In this document: piece after piece, positions 1-6,087 of the stretch
How positions within the stretch are numbered: the first letter of the stretch is position 1
How the letters are laid out: each line of letters starts with the position of its first letter
Assembly (NCBI GenBank): GCA_019115345.1
Contig: DXDV01000177.1
Span: 1-7,732 of the forward strand
Reading direction: 5' to 3'
Source of the DNA: Candidatus Intestinimonas stercorigallinarum
GTDB taxonomy: Bacteria > Bacillota > Clostridia > Oscillospirales > Oscillospiraceae
DNA length: 7,732 bases
Notes under the pieces: model-generated
Databases searched by the model: none
Seen by the model: the letters and a program-made list of their open reading frames with translations, nothing else
What the model was told of the DNA's origin: nothing
Program-made: the position numbers and the translations under genes

Positions 1-533
1 CGGCACAGGCCGATATACTGGTCGTTGGCCCCCAGCACCACCTGCTCTCCCTCCCGGAGGACGTTGCCGTCCTTGTCGAAGCGGGCGTTGCAGGTGGCCT
101 TTTTGCCGCACCAGCAGATGGTCTTGACCTCCTCGATGATGTCGGCGGTGGCCAGCAGCTCCTGGGAGCCTGGGAAGAGCCGCCCGGAGAAGTCGGCCCG
201 GAGGCCGTAGCAGATCACCGGCACGTTCCAGTCGTCCACGACGCGGACCAGAAACTGGACCTCCTCCCGGCTGAGGAACTGGGCCTCGTCCACGATGACG
301 CAGGCGTACTGTTTGAGGGTCTCCTCCGGCATGGCCGCCAGCTCGGAAAAATAGATGCAGGGGTGGCTCAGGCCCATCCGGGAGGCCACGAACTTGGCCC
401 CGTCCCGCTGGTCGATCTCCGGCTTGACCAGCAGGGCCACCTGGCCCCGCTCCTCGTAGTTGTAGCGCACCATCAGGGCGTTGGCCGTCTTGCTGGAGCC
501 CATCACTCCGTATCGGAAATACAGCTTTGCCAT
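1..533 (-). CDS. tdk: Thymidine kinase, type II (partial, C-terminus beyond the window)
   Basis: Transfers the gamma-phosphate of ATP to thymidine, giving dTMP (pyrimidine salvage, cytosol). The reading frame is open from an ATG at 533 to the left edge: 177 codons are visible, and the family is usually about 190-200 residues, so only a short tail is missing. Seen directly: MAKLYFRYGVMGSSKT at the N-terminus, holding the P-loop (G9-x-M-x-S-S-K15-T16); VDEAQF at 81-86 (Mg site and catalytic Glu83); the CYGLRADF lid region at 108-115; and an ICWCG motif with Cys140 and Cys142, likely zinc ligands together with Cys177 and one beyond the edge. The start is supported by GAGGGAG at 540-546, 6 nt upstream. 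The gene lies 29 bp downstream of mutY on the same strand with no terminator between, so co-transcription is likely. Family assignment is firm; only completeness is unknown. Confidence 0.95.
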   Translation of the reverse strand, partial: MAKLYFRYGVMGSSKTANALMVRYNYEERGQVALLVKPEIDQRDGAKFVASRMGLSHPCIYFSELAAMPEETLKQYACVIVDEAQFLSREEVQFLVRVVDDWNVPVICYGLRADFSGRLFPGSQELLATADIIEEVKTICWCGKKATCNARFDKDGNVLREGEQVVLGANDQYIGLC

Positions 534-562
534 CTCGTTCTCCCTCTTCTTTTGGATTGGGC

Positions 563-1603
563 CTAGCGCACCCGGTCCTCCACCAGGTGCTGAAAGCTCC
601 GGAAGGCGTTGGGCACGGCGTGGTCCCGCCGCAGGGCCTCCCGTCCCGCCCACACCCAGCCCTCCGGCAGCTTCTCGCCGGCGGTCTCCATGACCCGGCA
701 GGTCATGCGCCACTCGATGTGGGTGAAGATGTGCCTGCCCGTGCCGCCGTCAGAGAGGTCCAGGGGCTCGATGCCCCAGTCCTCCAGGCAGTCCCAGGCG
801 GGGGCGGGCTCGTTGGGATACTCCCACAGCCCCCCCAGCAGACCCCTCTTGGGCCGCTGGCGCAGGGCCACCTTTCCGTCGTGGAAGAGGAGAAAGACCA
901 CCCGCTCCTCCACCCGGCGGGCCTTCCTGGGGGGCTTCACCGGCAGATCCCCGGCGCGGTCCTCCAAATGGGCCCGGCAGAAGTCCGCCGCCGGGCACTT
1001 CTCGCACAGGGGCGCGCCGTTGGGGAGGCACACCATGGCCCCCAGGTCCATCATGGCCTGGTTGAAGTCCCCCGGCGCCCGGAGGGGGATGACCGCCTTC
1101 AGGGCGGCCCACATCCGCTTCTTGGTGTCCGGCTTTGTGATGTCGCCCTCGTCCCCGGTGAGCCGGGAGACCAAGCGCAGCACGTTGCCGTCCACGGCGG
1201 GCACCGGCTGGCCGAAGGCGATGGAGGCGATGGCCCCGGCGGTGTACTCCCCCACCCCGGCAAGGCCCAGCAGGGCCTCGTAGGTCTCCGGAAAGGCCCC
1301 GCCGAAGTCCTCCGTCACCTGCCGGGCGGCCTTTTGCAGGTTCCGGGCCCGGTTGTAGTAGCCCAGGCCCTGCCACAGCTTGAGGAGCTTGTCCTCCTCC
1401 ACCGCCGCCAGGTCGGCCACGGTGGGCAGGGCCTCCAGGAAGCGGCGGTAGTACTCCAGCACCGCCGCCACCCGGGTCTGCTGGAGCATGATCTCCGACA
1501 CCAGGACATGGTAGGGGGTGGGGTCGCTCCGCCAGGGGAGGGTGCGGGCGTTTTCGCGGTACCACTGCAAAAGGGGAATGGGGAGCCGGGTCAGTTCATC
1601 CAA
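563..1603 (-). CDS. mutY: A/G-specific adenine DNA glycosylase MutY
   Basis: Removes adenine mispaired with 8-oxoguanine or guanine (base excision repair). From the chosen TTG start the protein is 346 aa, normal for MutY. Domains: HhH-GPD glycosylase fold about 10-190, with the catalytic Glu37 in SEIMLQQTRV; helix-hairpin-helix LAGVGEYTAG (114-123) and catalytic Asp138 in VDGNV; a 4Fe-4S loop with Cys192, 200, 203 and 209 (C-x7-C-x2-C-x5-C); and a C-terminal NUDIX-like 8-oxoG recognition domain about 230-346 (GLLGGLWEYP, HIFTHIEW). Glu37, Asp138 and Cys192 fall at the Escherichia coli MutY numbers, which supports the start. An in-frame ATG at 1687 exists, but the promoter lies between it and the conserved protein. 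GGAGG (1613-1617) sits 9 nt before the TTG. tdk follows after 29 bp. The function is secure; the TTG start is inference. Confidence 0.95.
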   Translation of the reverse strand: MDELTRLPIPLLQWYRENARTLPWRSDPTPYHVLVSEIMLQQTRVAAVLEYYRRFLEALPTVADLAAVEEDKLLKLWQGLGYYNRARNLQKAARQVTEDFGGAFPETYEALLGLAGVGEYTAGAIASIAFGQPVPAVDGNVLRLVSRLTGDEGDITKPDTKKRMWAALKAVIPLRAPGDFNQAMMDLGAMVCLPNGAPLCEKCPAADFCRAHLEDRAGDLPVKPPRKARRVEERVVFLLFHDGKVALRQRPKRGLLGGLWEYPNEPAPAWDCLEDWGIEPLDLSDGGTGRHIFTHIEWRMTCRVMETAGEKLPEGWVWAGREALRRDHAVPNAFRSFQHLVEDRVR

Positions 1604-1687
1604 GGGTCTTGTCCTCCAAAAGGGGCCGCCCGAGGCGGCCGGTGTATTCAGCGGACATATTATACAATAAAATTTTTCTCTCCGCAA
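1604..1687 (-). promoter_or_regulatory. mutY(-tdk) promoter and hairpin leader
   Basis: On the minus strand TTGCGG (1682-1687) lies 17 bp from a perfect TATAAT (1659-1664), a sigma-A-type promoter. Initiation is expected near 1652. Directly after the -10 comes the block ATGTCCGCTGAATACACCG, shared with the nucleotidyltransferase promoter. Next is a perfect 7-bp GC hairpin (GGCCGCC, loop of 3, GGCGGCC; 1624-1640), then CCCCTTTT and the ribosome binding site GGAGG (1613-1617). The promoter lies inside the ATG-started extension of mutY, which argues against that longer start. The same 132-bp gap must also hold the promoter of the divergent sigma factor gene. Confidence 0.75.
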
Positions 1688-1735
1688 TCAAAAGCGCCGC
1701 CCCACGCATCTAATGGGTGAAAGGAGGGGACGCCG

Positions 1736-2215
1736 ATGACCCAGCAGGACTACGCCGTCCGGGCCGACGCCCTCAAGGAAAAGCTCTACGGCATGGCCTT
1801 TCTCTACCTGGGCAGCCAGTCCCTGGCGGTGGACGCCGTGGACGAGGCGGTGTACCTGGGCCTGCGCGCCTGCCACAGGCTGCGGGAGGAGGCCTTCTTC
1901 AACACCTGGCTCACCCGCATCCTCATCAACGCCTGCAACGCCGAGCTGCGGCGGCGCAGGCGGGAGGTGTCCATGGCGGAGCTGCCCGAGACGGCCCAGG
2001 AGGCCTTTGACGCCCTCCCCCTGCGGGAGGCGGTGGGGCGGCTCCCCCGGGAACTGAAAGACGTGATCATTCTGCGGTATTTTACCGGCCTCACCCTGGC
2101 GGAGACCGCCCGGACCCTGGACATCCCCCAGGGCACCGTGGTCACCCGGCAGCGGAAGGCCCTCCGGCTGCTGCGGCTGGAGCTCACCGACGGAGAGGAG
2201 GCGGTCCATTCATGA
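1736..2215 (+). CDS. ECF-type RNA polymerase sigma factor
   Basis: A 159-aa sigma-70 family protein with the two-domain ECF layout. Sigma region 2 spans about 15-76 (core RNA polymerase and -10 binding; DAVDEAV at 33-39, then FFNTWLTRILINACNAELRRRRR-type sequence). A short linker rich in Glu and Ala follows, then sigma region 4 at about 93-150 with the -35-reading helix-turn-helix (LPRELKDVIILRYF, then LTLAETARTLDIPQGTV at 119-135). No sigma 1.1 or 3 region is present. AAGGAGG at 1721-1727 sits 8 nt before the ATG. The stop overlaps the start of the next gene (ATGA, 2212-2215), typical of translational coupling with a cognate anti-sigma factor. By family knowledge it resembles the SigV/ECF30-like factors paired with DUF4179 proteins in Firmicutes. 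The regulon is unknown; autoregulation is common in the class but not proven here. Confidence 0.92.
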   Translation: MTQQDYAVRADALKEKLYGMAFLYLGSQSLAVDAVDEAVYLGLRACHRLREEAFFNTWLTRILINACNAELRRRRREVSMAELPETAQEAFDALPLREAVGRLPRELKDVIILRYFTGLTLAETARTLDIPQGTVVTRQRKALRLLRLELTDGEEAVHS

Positions 2216-3600
2216 ACCGAAACGAGGAATATTGGGCCCTGGTGGCCCAGCTGAGCGATACGCCGCCGGAGCTGGAGGGCACGGTGGAGCGGGCCAGGGC
2301 CCGGGCCCGGAAGCGGACCCTCAAGCGGTGGCTGGGCATCCCTGCGGCCTCCCTGGGGGGCGTGGCGGCGGCCTTCGTGCTGCTGGTGAACTGCTGCGTC
2401 CCCTTCGCCCAGGCCTGCGGACGCATCCCCGGCCTCCGGGACCTGGCGGCGGCGGTGGCCCTCTCCCCCAGCCTGAAGGCGGCGGTGGAGCACGACTTCG
2501 TCCAGGTGGTGGACCAGGAGCAGACGGAAAACGGCGTCACCTTCCGGCTGGAATACCTCATCCTGGACGCCACGCAGATCAACTTTTTCTACTCCGTCTC
2601 CGGCGGGGACTACACCAGCTTCCACGTCTACCCCAGCATCACCGGCCTGGACGGGGAGAAGCTGGAGGGCTACTCCATCATCAGCAGCGATACTTCCCCC
2701 GGCGAGCTGAGCGACTTCAACGTCAACTACGGCGACGGCTTCCAGGTCCCGGAGGCCATCCGGCTCACCTGTGAGGTGACCGCCCGGCGGGAGGAGGGAG
2801 ACGGCATGGCCGTCGCCCCCGCCGACAGCATCTGGGATGAGCCGGAGCCCGGCCGGGAGCCGGAGGTGGTGGCCGCCTTCACCTTCGATCTGGAGCTGGA
2901 CGACCGCTTCACCGTCCCCGGGGAGACCCTCCCCCTGGACAAATGGGTGGAGGTGGACGGCCAGCGGCTCCTCCTCCGGGAGCTGGAGGTGCATCCCACC
3001 CACGCCCGGCTGGCGGTGTCCTCTGACCCGGACAACACCGCCTGGCTGGCTGGCCTGGACTTCTACCTGGAGGACGAGAAGGGCACACGCTACGAGGCCG
3101 GCGCCCGCTCCGGCAGCAGCGGCCGCCTGATGGCCAGCGGCGCCGACGGCACCAACGACGTCATCTACTACTACCTGGAGAGCAGCTTCTTCCGGGACCC
3201 GGAGCGCCTCACCCTCTGCCTCACCGGAGCCCGATGGCTGGACAAGGACAGGGAGTGGGTCACGGTGGACCTGACCACCGGCGAGGCAAGCTGGCTCCCC
3301 GAGGGAGCGGAGTTCCTCTCCGCCGACCGGCAGGGGGAGGACGTCCACTGCGTGGCGCTTGTCCCCGATATCCAGCAGCTCTTCTCCTGGACATACCGGG
3401 ACCCGGAGGGGGGCGAGCACTCCTTTGACTCTATGGGAAGCACCATGCTCTCCTCCGAGCCCGGACAGGAGGACCCGGACAGGGAACTCTGCGAGATCTC
3501 CTTCGCCCTGCGGGACTACCCCTGGGACACGGTGAAGCTGAAGCTGAATTTCACCCGTGAGACGGCCTTCCCGGAGCCCGTGACCGTGGAGCTCCAATGA
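2212..3600 (+). CDS. Membrane-anchored anti-sigma factor, DUF4179/DUF5643-like
   Basis: A 462-aa single-pass membrane protein. Residues 1-40 are a charged cytoplasmic segment (Arg/Lys-rich just before the membrane), suited to holding the sigma factor. One hydrophobic helix lies at about 41-63 (IPAASLGGVAAAFVLLV). The rest, about 400 residues, should be outside the cell. Residues about 64-130 match the DUF4179 pattern: VPFAQACGRIPGL, then a hydrophobic stretch, HDFVQVVDQEQTENGVTF and a beta-rich LEYLILDATQINFFYSV. A second beta-rich module around 235-330 (TVPGETLPLDKWVEVDG onward) resembles DUF5643. The ATGA overlap with the sigma gene and the shared operon support an anti-sigma role: the sigma factor would be bound until an envelope signal releases it. 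The gene ends 30 bp before a strong terminator. The role is inferred from family and context; the signal and the release mechanism (proteolysis or conformational change) cannot be read from the sequence. Confidence 0.85.
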   Translation: MNRNEEYWALVAQLSDTPPELEGTVERARARARKRTLKRWLGIPAASLGGVAAAFVLLVNCCVPFAQACGRIPGLRDLAAAVALSPSLKAAVEHDFVQVVDQEQTENGVTFRLEYLILDATQINFFYSVSGGDYTSFHVYPSITGLDGEKLEGYSIISSDTSPGELSDFNVNYGDGFQVPEAIRLTCEVTARREEGDGMAVAPADSIWDEPEPGREPEVVAAFTFDLELDDRFTVPGETLPLDKWVEVDGQRLLLRELEVHPTHARLAVSSDPDNTAWLAGLDFYLEDEKGTRYEAGARSGSSGRLMASGADGTNDVIYYYLESSFFRDPERLTLCLTGARWLDKDREWVTVDLTTGEASWLPEGAEFLSADRQGEDVHCVALVPDIQQLFSWTYRDPEGGEHSFDSMGSTMLSSEPGQEDPDRELCEISFALRDYPWDTVKLKLNFTRETAFPEPVTVELQ

Positions 3601-3630
3601 ACTCCATGCGGGGGCTCTTTCCGACAAGCG

Positions 3631-3677
3631 AAACAGGCATCCGCCCAGGGTCTTTCCCCGGGCGGATGCCTGTTTTT
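3631..3677 (+). terminator. Strong intrinsic terminator, probably bidirectional
   Basis: The arms AAACAGGCATCCGCCC (3631-3646) and its exact reverse complement (3660-3675) form a 16-bp stem. The 13-nt loop can add three more G-C pairs. TTTTT (3673-3677) completes a rho-independent terminator for the sigma/anti-sigma operon on the plus strand. thyX on the minus strand stops at 3680, just beside it, so the same hairpin probably ends that transcript too, although the trailing U-run on that side is only TTTCGCTT. Confidence 0.92.
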
Positions 3678-3679
3678 GC

Positions 3680-5032
3680 TTAAAGGTCCCCTTTGAATCT
3701 GGCGGCGACCTCTGTCATATTTCCGCAGGTCAGCTTGCCCTCCGGGCAGCGCCCCAGCAGATAGCAGCTTGGGCCGAAGCGGCCGTACAGCTCGGGACAG
3801 TGCTCCCGGAGCCGCCGCAGCATGGAGACGGCCACCTCCCTGACCTCCCACTGGGCGCGATTGCAGGTCCGCAGCTGGAGGAAAAGCCTGAGCTCCCGGG
3901 CGTTGATCGTTGTCATGACGTCCATCAGATTGCCGCTCAGGGCGTAATAATAGCCGTATTTTCTCAGCGATGGGCTGTCGGCGGCTTCACGGAGCATGCC
4001 GTGGGCCGCGCCCAGCGCGGACGCATAGATATCCCAGGCCTCCGGCAGCGCCTGGATGCTGGCCGGAGCGATATAGCGGCTGTGGTTCACGCTTTGGATG
4101 GGCGGCAGGAGGATGGACTGCATCCTGTGCCGGACGAGGTGGGTGATCCCAGACAGCGTGACGTCCGAGATCAGAAAGGAATAGGTCAGCTGCTCCAATT
4201 CACGGGCGCGTTCCGCTTCCACCAGGCGCGCGGCGTCGAACGGCTGCGCCGCGTGGGGGGCGCTGATCCGGTGCGCGGCGCGCAGAAGGTCGAGGGGCGC
4301 GGACGGCGCGCTGACCAGCTGGACGGAGCCCGCCTCCCCGGGATGCACCCAGCGGGGCTCCGGCTCCAGCACAAAGCAGCCGCCGTCGGGATCGGCCTGC
4401 CCGTCCGGCCCCGGAGCGTCCGGCTCCAGCGGAAAGCCCGGAAAGATGTCCCTTGCCTGCGACAGAAGCTGCTCGGCCAGACAGCGCAGCTCGGGAACGC
4501 CGCGTCCCCGGCCGTGCCGGATGGAGGAGATGACGTGGGCCAGCTCCCGGGCGTTGATCGTGCAGTAGAAGTTGCTGTGGAAGGAGTAGGGCAGGACGAA
4601 CCGGGCGTCCTCCCTGGGAACGCCCGCGTCCAGCAGTGCCCCGTAGGCGGAAAAGAGCCGGTCCATATAGCGCCGGTACTCCTCCAGCGCGGCCCCTTCC
4701 AGCTCAGGGGGGATGTGGTACCCAAACTTGCTGAAGTCGACGTAACGCCGGGATTTTACCGTAAAGGAGGCCAGACGGCACTCAATGAAATACTGCTCGA
4801 CAAAGGCCGAGATGTTCCAAAACGCGATGGTAAATACCGCGTGCTCCAGGAAGGACTTGTGCCCGGAGTTCAGGACCTTCCGGATGAGATCCAAATTCTT
4901 GGGATTTTCCTTCGCCTTTTCAAATATCTCATTGGCGTCGCCCTGGGTCGTGGAGATGCGCGCCGCGCTGGCGCAGACTTCATTGCAATGGATGTTGTAG
5001 CTGATGATCTCCGCGTGAGGCTGTACGTTCAT
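3680..5032 (-). CDS. thyX: FAD-dependent thymidylate synthase, tandem ThyX-domain form
   Basis: ThyX methylates dUMP to dTMP using methylene-tetrahydrofolate and reduced FAD. At 450 aa this is about twice the usual 200-250 and has two ThyX-like halves. Half 1 (about 1-197): SFLEH at 60-64, a signature-like segment at 84-97 (E-C-R-x2-S-x4-S-x-R-R-Y region, with RHR replaced by ECR and the Asn by Thr), then VLPYSFHSNFYCTINAREL (146-164). An acidic, Pro/Gly-rich linker covers about 200-250. Half 2 (about 255-420): VRHRMQS (300-306), then SVNHSRY (314-320), NAREL (377-381) and AQWEVRE (393-399). The tail has Cys423, Cys429 and Cys436, a possible metal site. The ATG at 5032 has AGGGGA at 5044-5049 (11 nt spacing). 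The gene follows the nucleotidyltransferase by 125 bp and ends beside the terminator. Its codon choice looks less C-ending than its neighbours'. Superfamily is secure; activity of this double form is inference. Confidence 0.85.
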   Translation of the reverse strand: MNVQPHAEIISYNIHCNEVCASAARISTTQGDANEIFEKAKENPKNLDLIRKVLNSGHKSFLEHAVFTIAFWNISAFVEQYFIECRLASFTVKSRRYVDFSKFGYHIPPELEGAALEEYRRYMDRLFSAYGALLDAGVPREDARFVLPYSFHSNFYCTINARELAHVISSIRHGRGRGVPELRCLAEQLLSQARDIFPGFPLEPDAPGPDGQADPDGGCFVLEPEPRWVHPGEAGSVQLVSAPSAPLDLLRAAHRISAPHAAQPFDAARLVEAERARELEQLTYSFLISDVTLSGITHLVRHRMQSILLPPIQSVNHSRYIAPASIQALPEAWDIYASALGAAHGMLREAADSPSLRKYGYYYALSGNLMDVMTTINARELRLFLQLRTCNRAQWEVREVAVSMLRRLREHCPELYGRFGPSCYLLGRCPEGKLTCGNMTEVAARFKGDL

Positions 5033-5157
5033 GATCGTCAATGTCCCCTGTCTCTGTGCGTATTTGTCCGCGCCCGCCGCAACCGTCACTGGCGGGTACG
5101 GGCCCCTCGGCGCTGGGCCAGGCCCCGCGCTGAGGCCCCCTTCGGCGGCGGAAAGGA
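5033..5157 (-). other. Structured spacer between the nucleotidyltransferase gene and thyX
   Basis: This 125-bp gap holds two inverted repeats. The larger, at about 5101-5137, pairs 5105-5113 with 5127-5135 (one mismatch on the minus strand), with a GC-rich loop and partial outer pairing. The smaller pairs CCCGCC (5073-5078) with GGCGGG (5091-5096) around a 12-nt loop. Neither is followed by a U-run on the minus strand, so they do not look like standard terminators; they could be RNA processing or stabilising structures in a joint transcript. No convincing sigma-A promoter for thyX is visible, and no known riboswitch class was recognised. Confidence 0.4.
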
Positions 5158-6087
5158 TCATCTGCTCCCCCACAGGTCGTCCGGGTACAGGCCGGAGGCG
5201 GTCTTTTCCGCGATGGCGGCCACCACCACGGGCTTGTCCGCCTGATAGGTGACGCCGTACCACTTGTCGGCGCTGCGGAGCACCTTGGCCCGGGCCTTTC
5301 CCTCCTCCAGGAGCTGGCTGATGACGCTGGGCAGGAAGAACTCCCCCTTCATGGGGTTTTCCGCCAGGGCCTTGTCCAGGAAGGCGGGGAAGCGGCGCTC
5401 CGCCTCGTCGATGAAGCTGCGGGTGAGACCCCACAGGTTGAGGGAGACGATGGTGTCGCCGGACAGGGGGGTCCAGGTGGCGCCGCCGTCCTCGCTGAAC
5501 CGGGCGTCGTCCCCCTCCTTTTCGATGCAGGTGCGCTCGGTGACCCGGACCAGGTAGCCGTTTTCATCCTCCTCGCACACGCCCCGGGCCACCGAGCCGT
5601 GCTCGGTGATGGTGCTGCGCAGGCGGTAGCCCACCATGGCGTACTCGTAGCAGCCGGGCCGGTCGGGGTGGGTGCTCAGGTAGTCGTAGATGGCCCGGAA
5701 GCCCTCGGGGCCGTAGTAGTCGTCGGAGTTGACCACCGCGAAGGGACCCTTCACCACCTTCCGGGCGGCCAGGATGGCGTGGGCCGTGCCGAAGGGCTTC
5801 ACCCGCCCCTGGGGGAGGGCATAGCCCTCGGGCAGGTCGGTCAGCTCCTGGTAGGCGTACTTGACGTCCATGACCTTGGAGAGGCGGTCGCCGACGGCCG
5901 CCCTGAAGGTCTCCTCGATCTCACGCTTGATGACAAAGACCACCGTCTCGAAGCCCGCCCGCCTGGCGTCATAGACGGAGTAGTCGATGATGAGCTGTCC
6001 GTGGTTCCCCACGGGGTCGATCTGCTTCAGGCCGCCGTAACGGCTGCCCATGCCGGCGGCCATGACCACCAGGACCGGTTTGTCCAT
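5158..6087 (-). CDS. Sugar-phosphate nucleotidyltransferase family protein
   Basis: A 309-aa GT-A-fold nucleotidyltransferase that would couple a sugar-1-phosphate to an NTP, giving an NDP-sugar and pyrophosphate. The N-terminal nucleotide-binding loop is VVMAAGMGSRYGGLKQ (7-22), with G12-x-G14-x-R16 and Lys21. It lacks the Pro-Lys pair of textbook GlmU/RmlA loops. KPFGTAHAIL (97-106) is the base/sugar-binding strand-loop, and NSDDYYG (120-126) gives the metal-binding aspartates. The length matches single-domain members; there is no left-handed beta-helix acyltransferase domain. The ATG at 6087 is chosen over an upstream in-frame ATG (6129) because conserved sequence begins at MDKPVLVVMAAG and GGAGGG (6096-6101) sits 8 nt before it. 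The gene follows the flippase on the same strand but has its own promoter. The sugar is not determined; GalU-like or related activity is possible, so no symbol is given. Confidence 0.88.
   Translation of the reverse strand: MDKPVLVVMAAGMGSRYGGLKQIDPVGNHGQLIIDYSVYDARRAGFETVVFVIKREIEETFRAAVGDRLSKVMDVKYAYQELTDLPEGYALPQGRVKPFGTAHAILAARKVVKGPFAVVNSDDYYGPEGFRAIYDYLSTHPDRPGCYEYAMVGYRLRSTITEHGSVARGVCEEDENGYLVRVTERTCIEKEGDDARFSEDGGATWTPLSGDTIVSLNLWGLTRSFIDEAERRFPAFLDKALAENPMKGEFFLPSVISQLLEEGKARAKVLRSADKWYGVTYQADKPVVVAAIAEKTASGLYPDDLWGSR

Noticed and set aside
1604..1687. ATG-started N-terminal extension of MutY by 28 residues
   Set aside because: The -10 box and leader hairpin lie inside it, the added residues are not MutY-like, and the TTG start puts Glu37 and Asp138 at the usual positions.
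527..1720. Long plus-strand frame opposite mutY
   Set aside because: Its translation is Gly/Pro/His-rich without domain likeness, and it lies over a full MutY frame with intact catalytic residues. GC-rich DNA yields long antisense frames.
1804..3627. 607-codon minus-strand frame opposite the sigma/anti-sigma genes
   Set aside because: Low-complexity translation with no recognisable fold; it also crosses the junction of two genes that have good starts and an ATGA overlap.
3800..5245. 481-codon plus-strand frame opposite thyX
   Set aside because: No family likeness, no convincing ribosome binding site, and the opposite strand encodes clear ThyX motifs.
5033..5434. N-terminal extension of ThyX into the nucleotidyltransferase gene
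   Set aside because: It would overlap the end of the neighbouring gene in another frame; ThyX-like sequence starts at the ATG at 5032, which has a ribosome binding site.
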